Assembly: GCA_944472155.2 (NCBI GenBank)
Contig: OX235273.1
Location: 107,530,582 to 107,594,581 of the forward strand
DNA length: 64,000 nucleotides
Direction: 5' to 3'
Origin: Trichobilharzia szidati
Taxonomy: Eukaryota; Platyhelminthes; Trematoda; Strigeidida; Schistosomatidae
The notes below the pieces were generated by a model, which was given only the letters and a program-made list of their open reading frames with translations, did no database searches and was not told the DNA's origin. The position numbers and the translations under genes are program-made. How positions within the stretch are numbered: position 1 is the stretch's first letter; every line of letters starts with the position of its first letter. Positions 54,593-64,000 of the stretch are shown piece by piece.

Positions 54593-55660
54593 ATACGGGG
54601 ATATATATACTTTTGAAATTACATTGCATTAATCATGCAGAAAGACAGGGGTGAATGTTTTCCAGGTCATGTTCAAATAGATAAAGGGAGAGAGAGTATG
54701 AGAGATTAAAATTAAGATAAAATGCATTACGCTTCAATTACATCACTTAGATAAACAATTAGTCATTAGAGAATATATCAAGAATTGCAAACAGAGTAAC
54801 ATCAATAGTAATAGTTATAGCAATAATAGGAATGATGTTTAAGTGAGTTAAGATAATGCTACTGATAAATGATAGTTTTAAATGAATCAATAATAATAAG
54901 AGATAGATTAAGAATTATGGCCATCTCCTTTTGTACACAGAGATCTGGTTTATAAACTCGAATTGCACAAGCCTCATTCGGAATTGCAAGCATCTTCCTG
55001 TTTCTTTGTCTGCTGGCAATAGTGAATGACTTGACAGCGTCGATATCATGTCCATAGTCCAGAAGATGTTTTGTTATTGAGGATTTTGGCACTTTGCACT
55101 CAGCTGTTTTCAACCATTTTGGCAAATGCTCCATCATGCGAGTAGACAATCGCCTTTCTGTACGACCTATGTATTTTTTTTCAACAAGCACACTCAAAGT
55201 GATATACGCAGTTTGAAGTGTCCATGACTGGCGACTGGTCTTTCCCAGATTGTTGAAGCACTTCCTTAAGGAAAACAAGTTTTACAGCGTAATAAGTTTT
55301 ATTGATAGCTTTGTCGAGTCTTCGTTCGACTATTTCCTGTACATCATCTCCTTTGAATGGCAAACTGATATAGACAGGTTTCTTCGAAACTGTTTGAATT
55401 GTTTTGCAGGGGCTAATTTCTTTAGAGTATTTATTAATGAACTTCTCAGGATATCCATTCTTAGATAAAATATCCTTCAGAGATTTTATTTCATGCTCAA
55501 TAGTACTGTCAGAACAAATTTTTCGTGCTCTATTGAACAGTGTTCTGACTAAGTTGTTTTTATACTGGATTGGAACAAAGCTCTTGAAATGCATGTACTG
55601 TCCTGTCCATGAAGACTTTCTAAATATAGATGTTTCGATTGTGCCATCATTCATTTTCGC
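54593..55660 (-). mobile_element. Penelope-like element, group 3, with 3' region
   Basis: Minus strand: TSIFRKSSWTGQYMHFKSFV and NNLVRTLFNRARKICSDSTI (RT thumb), LSKNGYPEKFINKYSK, KPVYISLPFKGDDVQEIVER and CVYHFECAC. Then, after one frameshift near 55180, KKYIGRTERRLSTRMMEHLP, KSSITKHLLDYGHDIDAVKS and KPDLCVQKEMAIILNLS. A more divergent lineage than groups 1 and 2. It needs only one frame correction across about 800 bases, so it is among the younger PLEs here. Its 3' hammerhead is at 54531-54592. Confidence 0.85.
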
Positions 55661-55661
55661 T

Positions 55662-55960
55662 AGGAAAACAATGGATCCATGTTTTATCCTGATTCAAGTG
55701 TTACTGTTATTGCTTTGTTCAAATACCTCTTCCATTTATTTTTCTTTTTTGAATTTTACACTTCATAAATGAAAGTTTTGTCATTCAATACAGTTTTTCT
55801 GTAGGTTAAAGTATTTAGGGCGGGGCGGGGGGATATTTGTTGTCAAGGCTTAAAGTCTTGCAGACTTTTACTGTTCATGACACCAGTGAAGATGATGCTG
55901 ATGATGATGTTTGTGGAAGTGATTGCTTTCACAGACAAAACATGAAAGACGAAGACATTG
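55662..55960. other. flanking sequence, nothing recognised
   Basis: Upstream side of the PLE. A G-rich GGGCGGGGCGGGGGG run is at 55818-55832. Confidence 0.35.
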
Positions 55961-55964
55961 GCTA

Positions 55965-56235
55965 GGGGTCGCGCTATGTCGTGAATTGGCAGAAGTTAGA
56001 ATTCATGGACCATTGGATCGGGCCCCAGCGGCTTAATGTTATACGAGCTCGCCTTGTAACAAGAAGGTCCTGGGTTCGAATCCCGGTGGGTGCGTACTGA
56101 TGAAGAGTCCCAAACTAGGTTGAAACAGCTGTCCAGTACTCCCAGGTCTTCCAATGGTTCTCTAACTAATGTCAGCTCATGATGAAAATCCTGAAACCAA
56201 TCAAATCCCTACAAACCAACACTTGAAAACATGAA
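55965..56235 (+). mobile_element. SINE B, plus copy
   Basis: B box GGTTCGAATCC, stem I GUACUG/CAGUAC perfect, core AUGAAGA, stem II GUCC/GGUU weakened, GAAA, GUC, then the tail to CCCTACAAACC. Confidence 0.75.
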
Positions 56236-56349
56236 AGTCTTTTTTAGTTTTTAATTATATGCGTTGCAAACTAATATTTTGAGTGGATAATTTGTTCTCA
56301 GTTCAGACTGCACACTGAATTTATAATGCGTATTATTGCTGTGTGTCAG

Positions 56350-56560
56350 TTGTCTCATGGTGGAATATTTGCCAACCACGCGCACGTAGTTTGGGGATCG
56401 ATTCCCAGCCACTGACACACTACTAAGCCTCTTCTAGTTGTTAATAAGTAGCTTGAGGCTAACAACTTCATACTGTAAATATTGACAACACCAGAGCTAA
56501 TGAAACTTCTAAACTGAAGCCTTGAAGTACTATATTCCAGTAGGAATGCGAAGGAATGTA
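56350..56560 (+). repeat. SINE A, diverged copy
   Basis: CCAACCACGCGCACGTAGTT, GGGATCGATTCCCAGCC and a tail GTACTATATTCCAGTAGG. Confidence 0.6.
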
Positions 56561-57095
56561 AAATTAAATTGCTGTTAGATGTTTACTTACAATACACAAA
56601 AGAGAAACTCAGGGAGGAGGGTGGGAGTACGGGTACTTATCGTCATTTTGTCGTTATCACAGACAGAATGAGACTGGCCTTCTTCCAAAGTTATTCTTTA
56701 TTATACAACTGGTTCAGTGGACAGAGTTACTCATGGAATAGGCATAACAGAGAGATGATAATCAAGCCTCCATTTTTTTCTCATACAACACCCTGCATAA
56801 ATAAATGTTGCTTAGTTTCACCTTCACATCTGAAGGGTTTAACTGCAGCGTATCTATTTTATGCTTATCTCTCCCCCCCCCCCCCCAAAAAATAGAACTT
56901 ACGAAAGGTTTCCTCTTTTAGGAAAAATATGAGCAAATTCCGAATGAAATAGAAAAGATCAAGTAATTCATCGAGGAATCTGTTGTTTTTCTTCTTCAAC
57001 AAGTTCACTCACTTAGCTTATCTGTGCAGTCTAATGACAATGTGTTGATGCATTCAAAATATCATTTCTAAGAATCAATAATCGTCAGTGGTGCC
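56561..57095. other. flanking sequence, nothing recognised
   Basis: Includes a C homopolymer at about 56873-56886. A 108-codon ORF at 56569-56895 has no family motif. Confidence 0.35.
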
Positions 57096-57097
57096 TA

Positions 57098-57325
57098 GTG
57101 CGTCAGTGACACAGCAGTAGAGTGCTCGCCAACCATGCCTCATGTGGTTTGGGATTCGATCCCCGGTCATTGACGCACTCCTTCACCTAGCTAAGCCATT
57201 AATAAGATTGGTAAAGAGGGAAGGTTGGGCATGAGGCTAGAAACACCACTGCCAGTGAAACTTGAAGTCTCTAGCTTGAAACCGCCCTATATTTCACTGG
57301 GAACGTAAAGGAATAAAAAGAGAAT
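57098..57325 (+). mobile_element. SINE A copy
   Basis: TGCGTCAGTGACACAGCAG head, B box GGATTCGATCCCC, body GGTTGGGCATGAGGCTAG, tail CCCTATATTTCACTGGGA and AATAAAA. Confidence 0.75.
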
Positions 57326-57403
57326 AAATAATCTATATATTTGTTTGTAAAAATCACTTACTGTTAAAGGGCAAAGATAAATTTTAATTAAAACCTGCAA
57401 AAT

Positions 57404-57565
57404 TGATATAAGTATAAAACCTGGGCACTGTGGTAGAGTATAGCTCAAGTTGATATCAACTTGATATGATTATGAGCAATAGTTTGTGCTCGAAACGTCA
57501 ACAGTTAATTTAACTGTACAACACTGTGTGATTTATTAAAATGAAATCTTATCCATTATGGAGTT
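57404..57565. repeat. group 2 PLE terminus, minimal inverted form
   Basis: TTGATATAAGTATAAAACCT, GATATGATTATGAGCAATAG, TGTGCTCGAAACGTCAACAG, CTTATCCATTATGGAG: the palindrome of 21.6 kb collapsed to its outer ends. Confidence 0.6.
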
Positions 57566-57589
57566 AAAACCTGCAAAATGTTACTATGA

Positions 57590-57770
57590 GGTTAAATGAG
57601 ATCACCATCACCAACATCAGTTGAAGAACTACTGGAAACCGCCAGGGTGTACAGGAGAGTTAGCTGTCTTGTCCTAATTTAGAATTTTTCAGGAGTACAC
57701 ATCTGTAACCTCAGAACTTTCAGTTTACGATGAGAGTCAATTGATCATTCAACCGCTGGACTGAAATCCA
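57590..57770 (-). repeat. SINE B, diverged minus copy
   Basis: CATCAGTTGAAGAACTACTG, TTGTCCTAATTTAGAATTTT and TACACATCTGTAACCTCAG in order. Confidence 0.5.
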
Positions 57771-57973
57771 GCTATGATTTTGGGAACTACGACACCCACT
57801 GCCTATGAAGTCATATTTTAGGCTAAAAGTTGTGATTCTAATATAAGAAATATAAAAAACTTCACCAATTAGAACTGGCTTCATACGAAGGATAAACCCT
57901 CCTTCTATGGTGTACATTTATAATTGCACATATTCTACGCATTAGGTTCATTTCCAGGCTACACCTTGAAGTT

Positions 57974-58208
57974 TTTTTTTATTCCTTTACGTTCCCAGTG
58001 GAACATAGGGCTTCAAGCTGGAGGCTTGAAGTTTCTGTAGCAGTGTTTAGTTTTGCAGGATGGGGTTGCTAGCCTCATGTCCAACCTTTCCTCTTTACCA
58101 GCTTTATTTATGGCTCAGCGAGGTAAAGGAGTGCGTCGGTCGGGGATCGAACCCCGGACCATGTGCATGGTCGGTGAGCGTCCTAACCGCTATACCACCG
58201 ACTCACAT
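57974..58208 (-). mobile_element. SINE A, young copy with 11-base target-site duplication
   Basis: ACCTTGAAGTT at 57963-57973 and 58209-58219. Minus strand; close to the copies at 9793 and 47322, with both promoter boxes. One of the best-preserved in the window. Confidence 0.88.
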
Positions 58209-58358
58209 ACCTTGAAGTTACGGAATAGAAATACTACATAGAATATTTGTCATTTATGGAGATTTCTGAATGAAATACAAAGAGACACTTATCTAATGAC
58301 TGTATGTTCCCTGCTTAATTTAGCTGAACTTTTCATTCCAACTACATTTGACTTGTGT

Positions 58359-58631
58359 TCATGATAAGTGGAGACGTAATTCATCTAAGCGAGGAACACC
58401 TTCATTTATTTTCAAAGAAGACATTAGGTAATACATACTAAATTTCACTAATCTCAACAATTCTTCCAACTTGAAAGGTAGATTTAAATCCGTGCTCATT
58501 TGAGAATCACATCCTAGAAATGTCAGGAGGTCATTTGTTGACATTGTGCAAGGGGTTGTTACGAATATCCTGAAAATGTTCTTTCTCATGAGTTGACTTG
58601 CAGGGATTTCATTAATTACAGATTTATTCAC
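58359..58631 (-). CDS. unrecognised 90-codon ORF, doubtful
   Basis: MNKSVINEIPASQLMRKNIF, then DLLTFLGCDSQMSTDLNLPF and KLEELLRLVKFSMYYLMSSL. The composition looks protein-like, with an amphipathic Leu-rich segment, and it is not one of the repeat families I identified. The first codons overlap SINE B tail sequence, so the annotated start may be wrong. No splice context or neighbour supports it. It may be chance or an unknown retroelement piece. Confidence 0.2.
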   Translation of the reverse strand: MNKSVINEIPASQLMRKNIFRIFVTTPCTMSTNDLLTFLGCDSQMSTDLNLPFKLEELLRLVKFSMYYLMSSLKINEGVPRLDELRLHLS

Positions 58632-58960
58632 GAGCTGAGATAATTTAGAGAACCATTCGAAAACAAGGGAGTAATGTACAACCGTTTCGTCCTATTTTAG
58701 AACTCTTCAGTGGTGCACACATACAGCCAGAATTGAAAACCAAGACCTCTTGGTTACAAGGTGAGCTCGTAGGCCATTCAGCCAAGTTCTACTGATTCGC
58801 GATATAGAGTGCAGCCACCACGTTGCTCACATTGTAACCAGAAGGCTCTGGGTTCAAACTCCAGTTCACTCATAATCCTGTCTTTTGAATAACATAACAA
58901 CATGCTGGTTCTCTAACCACTGTCAGCTCATAATAAAACCTGTATCCTGAATAATGTCCA
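58605..58960. repeat. SINE B composite
   Basis: Minus SINE B (GAGCTGAGATAATTTAGAGA; CCAGAATTGAAAACCAAGAC) is followed at about 58820 by a plus copy (GTAACCAGAAGGCTCTGGGT; CTGTCAGCTCATAATAAAAC) lacking the hammerhead core. Confidence 0.55.
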
Positions 58961-59405
58961 CTTCAGTAATGTAAGGTGAGAAATCTTTTATGTTGCATTA
59001 AGCAACTCACGCAGTACATATGCAATACTGCTTAGAGAAGTCAATATTATAATAGTATCTCATCCTATTCTTACATCACACACACACACCTCTACAGTTT
59101 CGGTCATTATAATCATGCGTAACTTTTGCAAACTCATGAAAAAAGAACATTTTAAATATAAGGAAATGAATTCTACGCTTCTCATGATTAGGTTAAGAGC
59201 TATTTCATGACACATTACAACATGCACCGAATATATGCTGGGACGTTACCGACATCGCTATATATATGTATATATATATATATATGCATTGATTAATTAC
59301 GTGTTGGACCAAAATGCCCGATATCTTTGTTGACAAATAGGCTTCTAATAGTCCAGTAGCTTCAACGACGTCTAAGGATTAACCCGAGGTTAATTTTACG
59401 GTTGA
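58961..59405. other. flanking sequence
   Basis: CACACACA at 59078-59089 and (AT)n at 59258-59285. No gene seen. Confidence 0.4.
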
Positions 59406-59409
59406 TTGT

Positions 59410-59580
59410 GACTAGTAGTGGCCACCAGGATGCGGACATTTGGAACTCCTTCGGCTGGAAACGATGTCTTCAGAGTTCAATTCCCCATGGAAACATCATC
59501 CATCACTCACTGAGTAGCGTGAAGGTACATCTAGAGCTGACGTGTCCCAAATCGGACGAAACTCTCAACCCCCCTTAGTC
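59410..59580 (+). repeat. SMalpha-like element with hammerhead remnant
   Basis: GTGACTAGTAGTGGCCACC, B-box-like GAGTTCAATTCCCC, CATCACTCACTGAG, then CUGACGU (A9 changed to U), stem II GUCC/GGAC intact, GAAA. The cleavage site is lost. Confidence 0.55.
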
Positions 59581-60535
59581 TGTGAAATCTGTGAAGCTTA
59601 TTACCTCAAACAGTCATGACAACAATAAGCACGTAATCAATGTGTAAATCTTCACTTACCTTCTGTTAATAAATTTGGCGGGTTTTACTTCTTCTCAATA
59701 GAATAGACCGATTGAATAATTGACGATTTCGTATTATGTAATATGTATATTTATGTATCTTTATATGAATGAATGAATGGATAAAATACAGATGTTCGAT
59801 GTTTCCTTAAGAGAAGAGGCTGTTGTACAATTACTTCTGTCAGTAGAAAGTCAATGTCAAAAAGAAAAGAAAAGAAATGTACTGAAGTAATAAGTAGTAA
59901 TTTCCACTGATCAAAGGTGTTCTGTCCAACTGTATTTTTTGGTTTATGAGTGTTTTACTGTGTGTTCGTTAACCTTATCTTAATAATACAATAATAATAA
60001 TAATAATGCTGTTTTGTGGGGGCTTTAGTGTGGAGAAGGAAAATTTATCGACTTTTTCGTTGGTATGCACGTGGACAATTGGTGCTTGTTTAAATTGGGC
60101 TATCTTGCCTATCCCTGTACACATACACGCACATATACACGCTACAGCAGTGTATTATCAGCGAAGTATAATAATAATGGTTACACTAATGGCCAATCTG
60201 AAACTCTTTCGGCCTGACCTCTTCTTATTCCCCAATTCTATACAGTGGTCATTTCATAGGCACAGAGATATGTGTGTGTGTCAAATTGTGCCTGTATAAA
60301 AGAACACACATAAGCGCACGCTAGAAAATCTGATTGGACAGAAGACGATTGGCTTCTTATTGATTTTGATAAATCGTCTTATATTCCTCATACTACTACT
60401 GTATATCTGCATGTAACAACTGTTTTAAAATTCCTAATAGAACACTGATATATATATATATATATATATAATCATTAGTGTCTTGTCTGATCAAATTTAG
60501 GCATTAAATCGATACAAAATAATAAACCTTAGGTT
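59581..60535. other. flanking sequence, nothing recognised
   Basis: (AAT)n at 59983-60006 and (AT)n at 60449-60471. A 97-codon ORF at 60006-60299 has no recognisable motif. Confidence 0.4.
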
Positions 60536-60539
60536 AATG

Positions 60540-61080
60540 ATATTAGAAGGTTGGAGGCAATCGGCACGAGGAAGGCTTGCTTGACCTAGGTTTCGGGCTA
60601 GTTGGCACTCACCAGTCAGTCAGCAAGGCGTATCTGCAACCACCTTGAAGGAACTCATGTCCCACAACTCTGATATTCGAACCAGCTATTCAGGCTCGCG
60701 ATTGACCTCCTGTAGGACTGTAGTGGATATTTTGATTGGACACTAGTAACTAGTGTCAATCGCGAGCATGAATAGCTGACTCAGTGGTAACGTCTCTGAC
60801 TGCAGCACTGGGTGAAGTGGGTTCGAATCTCAGAGGGGTGCGACATGAGTTCCTTCAAGGTGGTTGCAGATACGCCTTGCTGACTGACTAGTGAGTGCCA
60901 ACTAGCCCGAAACCTAGGTCAAGCAAGGCTTCCTTCTAATATCATCAAATCAATCTGCACCGTGATGGCGAGCTACCTAGAATGGTGACCACACTGCAAA
61001 CCTGACTGATAGAATTCAGTCTGCACCAAAGAAAGGACTGGACACATCACACTAGTTACTAGTGTCCAATCAAAACCTTA
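60540..61080. repeat. SINE C palindrome
   Basis: The minus-strand copy (60540-60760) and plus-strand copy (60763-61080) meet at CACTAGTAACTAGTG. The plus copy has A-box-like TGACTCAGTGGTAACG, B box GGTTCGAATCTC and a hammerhead module: CUGA, an 8-base insertion CTGACTAG, UGA, stem II, GAAA (60909-60912), CCUAGG stem III, GUC (60918-60920). Confidence 0.7.
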
Positions 61081-61109
61081 AGTTATTTTCCATACTTTGA
61101 ATAACATAA

Positions 61110-61350
61110 AAGTAGCTGGTTCAGTGGTAGACTGCTCACAGACTACTCATGTATGGGAGATCCAGTGCTCGATTCCCCGCCACCGACTCATCTTTAACCC
61201 TCACATAGACGGTAAAAAGCCACGAAAAGGAGGGCAGGTTGTACATGAGGCCAACAATTCCACTCGGTGAGAAAATGACAATGACGCTTATGAAAATTCA
61301 GAATTCAGGCTTGTAGCCCCATATTTTACTCAGAACGGAAATGAATGATT
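61110..61350 (+). repeat. SINE A, diverged copy
   Basis: GCTGGTTCAGTGGTAGACTG, TGCTCGATTCCCCGCC and GTAGCCCCATATTTTACTCA in order. Confidence 0.55.
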
Positions 61351-62450
61351 TGCATGGACGTTAAGTGTGTAAGCTAAGTTCACAGAATTGCAATTTGATG
61401 TTTCTGGTTTCGATGTCTATTCCATATTTGACAGTATCCATTCCGCTTATTAACTGAACGAAATAAAGAAAAAATTATTACGGATTCATGAATGACTAAG
61501 GCCTCTGCTATCCTTAGACGTCTGTGGCGAAGAAAACGCTGCAAGTTAGCACGGATTCGGTAGATGATGATCTTAAAATCATGGTCAGGGTTGGTAGAGT
61601 GACAGGAAGTTAACTAATCGAATCAGACTAATCAAATCTCAGGTTTTCAATGACGAAAGTCAATCATCCTTCAACAATGAATGTGTGGCATGTGCTACTG
61701 ACAAGATTAGTAAGTAGTATATCTATGCAGACATAAATATGTAAATCATCTGCAAGAAAATCGGATAATTCTGTTGACAAATGCTCTTGTGTTCTGCCGT
61801 TACAGATGTATCATCTGACACACATTCTTGTGACTATAGCAGTGAAGTAAATTATTAAGGAGGAAGAGTTTTATTTAGTTTGTAATGAGTTATTGCAAAT
61901 TACAAAATACGTGTTTCGTCCGTTTTGGGGCTCATCAACTTGAAATTCGTTGTTTCGAATACCAAAAGTGTCGAACCATGAAAGTGGTGATTTTAAATTT
62001 TGATCATTTAAAGGTGGACAAAATGAAAAAAACAAAACAACAGGAATTTCCAAGTATCACTAAGAGTTTGGTCAGAAAATAAGATTGATGAAGAACTAAC
62101 GATTATTACTGGGAAGAATTTAATGCAGAATAGATGTTTGAAGAAGTTCAAAATGAAACATCTAGATTGATGACCTTAATCGTTGCCTGGCGTACAAAGG
62201 GAAAGAAGTATCAAAAGGAATCGAAAAAAGGAATTAAAAGTACATTATAAAAATATTTCCCTCTGTAGGATTGATCCCACTTTGTAACACGAAATGCTGA
62301 GTAATATTAATGGCTTTATTCTGGACAGTGTTTGTTTGAATGTAAAGAATTTTTTGAGTTTTCAGATGAAATATTAATTGACAGTAGATTCTGTGACACA
62401 GTGCTGTCTGACCTGGAGCGCCAACTAATTCATTTATGCTATTTCATCTT
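61351..62450. other. flanking sequence, nothing firmly recognised
   Basis: Possible LINE remnants near 61500-61660 (GTAGATGATGATCTTAAAAT), too decayed to place. Two overlapping antisense ORFs at 61871-62082 have no family motif. Confidence 0.35.
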
Positions 62451-62451
62451 T

Positions 62452-63600
62452 AGAAAACAGAAAGATTGAGCGAAGAAATATTTACTTTTCAATTAGATCC
62501 TCATCTCTGGCTCTACTCTAATATACACCTATAGCATTTTTATTACAATACACAACAGTTTACCAAACAAGTGGCGATATGTTTGTTAACAATAATTAGT
62601 CAGTGTCAACATGTCAGTGGGGTGATAATTAACGAAGAAAATCAATACACACAAATAAAAGGTAGAAGTGATTAGAATAAATTAATTTTAGAGTCAATAT
62701 AGTAACAGTTCCGAAAAAACCAATGTTCATAAAACTGCAGTTCCTCGGTGACAACATCAGCGAAATAATAACACAGCGCCTGAAGAATGCAGTTAAAAGA
62801 GCTTATTATGCAGCAGAGGTACGTTGTCTCTTCACAACCACCCCTATTCTATGTTCGAGAAATAAGGATAAACTACCTAAATTTGCCTCCTCTATGTGTA
62901 TCTACCAGTTTGACTGCAGCTGCGGAGCCAGCTACAATTAGGCAGGTTCATCATTGTATTTCCGAACATCATCCAACATGGTTAAGCAAGGGACAAACAA
63001 GATCTATTCGTAGCTCTATTTTAGCACACCTTGTAGATACTGAGCATAAGGTTGATGTTAATACAGCATTCAAAATTATTTATCGCATTCCGACTAATCT
63101 TAACTTTGCTTTACGAGTTCGTCTTCTACAGACAGCTGAAGCAATAGGAATCCACCTGAAGAAGCCAAACCTGTGTGTTCAGAAGAAATTTGTGCAGCCA
63201 CTTTTCTTACCTTGGCCATCGTTACATGAATGTGTAAACCGGACTAATTCGCCCCCCTCCCCCTAAACCTTTAAAATTATAAAAATTATAATTGTCTAAA
63301 TTATTTTTTCTGACCACTTCATCTTTAATTACGTGTTATCCTTGTAAAATTAATTTATTCTAACCATTTCTACCTTTTAAATGTGTATTGATTTTCTTCG
63401 TTTATTATCAACCCATTGACATTTCGACACTGACTAATTATTGTTAACAAACATATCAGTGCCACTTGTTTGGTAAACTGTTGTGTATTGTAATAAAAAT
63501 GCTATATATATTAGAGTAGAGCCAGAGATGAGGATCTAATTGAAAAGTAAATATTTCTTCGCTCAATCTTTCTGTTTTCTAAATGTCTAAATGGGGATTT
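62452..63600 (+). mobile_element. Penelope-like element, group 1, flanked by inverted terminal repeats
   Basis: Left (62452-62690) and right (63345-63598) ends are inverted copies of about 240 bases. Between them, the plus strand reads KLQFLGDNISEIITQRLKNA, ICCR-type FASSMCIYQFDCSCGASYN, a frameshift, then SEHHPTWLSKGQTRSIRSSI, AHLVDTEHKVDVNTAFKI and KKPNLCVQKKFVQPLFLP. Endonuclease part only. Each terminal repeat carries a hammerhead-like module (62466-62517 minus, 63514-63565 plus). Confidence 0.85.
63514..63565 (+). ncRNA. PLE hammerhead-like module (right end)
   Basis: Stem I GAGC/GCUC, altered core (CAGAGAUGA), GAAA, stem III AAG/CUU with further A-U pairs, cleavage UUC. An identical module in the opposite orientation sits in the left repeat. 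Core changes make activity doubtful. Confidence 0.45.
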
Positions 63601-63857
63601 TTTCTATATTTCATCTTTGTTTCTTTCGAGAAATGCACGATGTTTAGATGGAAGCTAATTATAAGACGTTCAGAAGTAGATTTTAAGACCCGAGGACATA
63701 AATAAGGAACAGTTATCTCAATGTATTGGGATACAGTGACCTTCACTACTATGCTTTTTCTCAAGTTTAGTAGAAACTAGAGAATCAACAGGTTCTGAAC
63801 GCTTTAAATACTTGATGGAGAGAGTAAATAATACCAACAAAGATCATACTTTATGAT

Positions 63858-64000
63858 AATAATAATTTACTTTATTCCAAAAACAGTACTTGTGATACAG
63901 AATGGAATTTTCAGCATTAATCACAATATTGCATCTAATTTCCTCAAATTATAAATAAAATTAATCACACAGAAAATTTTTCCACATTTACAATAGGGGT
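63858..64000 (-). mobile_element. CR1-like LINE 3' end, cut by the window edge
   Basis: ATAATAATAATTTACTTTAT and TTCCAAAAACAGTACTTGTG are the reverse complement of the terminal block at 50330-50380. Confidence 0.65.

Noticed and set aside
60006..60299. 97-codon ORF as a gene
   Set aside because: Starts in an AAT microsatellite, low-complexity His/Ile repeats, no splice or family support.
1..64000. CRISPR array, operon or prophage
   Set aside because: No regular short repeats with spacers, no bacterial-style gene packing. All features are those of a metazoan repeat-rich locus.
1..64000. Spliced-leader RNA gene
   Set aside because: No stretch matching a schistosome leader with a following donor was seen on either strand.

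Overview
The window is nuclear DNA from a blood fluke (Schistosoma or a very close schistosomatid). The evidence is a diverged 18S rRNA fragment of trematode type, SMalpha-like repeats carrying the schistosome hammerhead layout, and dense CR1-like, RTE-like and Penelope-like retroelements. The species cannot be fixed from sequence alone.

The only host gene I can assemble is a filamin on the minus strand. Six exons join in frame: CH1 first part (49553-49211), CH1 second part with the actin-binding helix (41603-41491), CH2 (33831-33450), first half of Ig repeat 1 (11116-10998), end of repeat 1 plus start of repeat 2 (8830-8590), and second half of repeat 2 (1853-1653). The gene runs off the left edge. 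These give about 466 residues. All splice phases agree (1, 0, 1, 0, 1, 1) and all sites are GT/AG. Exons make up about 1.4 kb of the first 49.5 kb; the rest is intron. A possible alternative first exon at 29841-29745 sits inside the 22.3-kb intron 3 and splices in phase onto repeat 1. That would give a filamin without the actin-binding domain.

Introns and the upstream flank (49.6-64 kb) are filled with transposable elements. (1) LINE family 1, an RTE-like element with coding sequence almost to its 3' end and an (AAT)n tail: about 12 mostly 5'-truncated copies, four with clear target-site duplications. (2) LINE family 2, a different C-terminus: three copies, one interrupted by about 1 kb of rDNA. 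(3) CR1-like LINE 3' ends. (4) Penelope-like elements (PLEs) with GIY-YIG endonuclease, in three lineages, often as inverted pairs. (5) A Gypsy-type LTR family: one solo LTR with a CTGA duplication, one LTR with no visible duplication, and one deleted copy. (6) Four short pol-III-type or SMalpha-type repeats: SINE A, SINE B, SINE C and SMalpha-like.

The main pattern of interest is that hammerhead-ribozyme modules recur in at least four separate repeat families here: the PLE termini, SMalpha, SINE B and SINE C. One PLE copy (54531-54592, minus) keeps every core residue and a long stem III. SINE A has no hammerhead but copies the 3' end of LINE family 1, which suggests it is moved by that LINE. 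I found no CRISPR array, functional tRNA or bacterial-type system.
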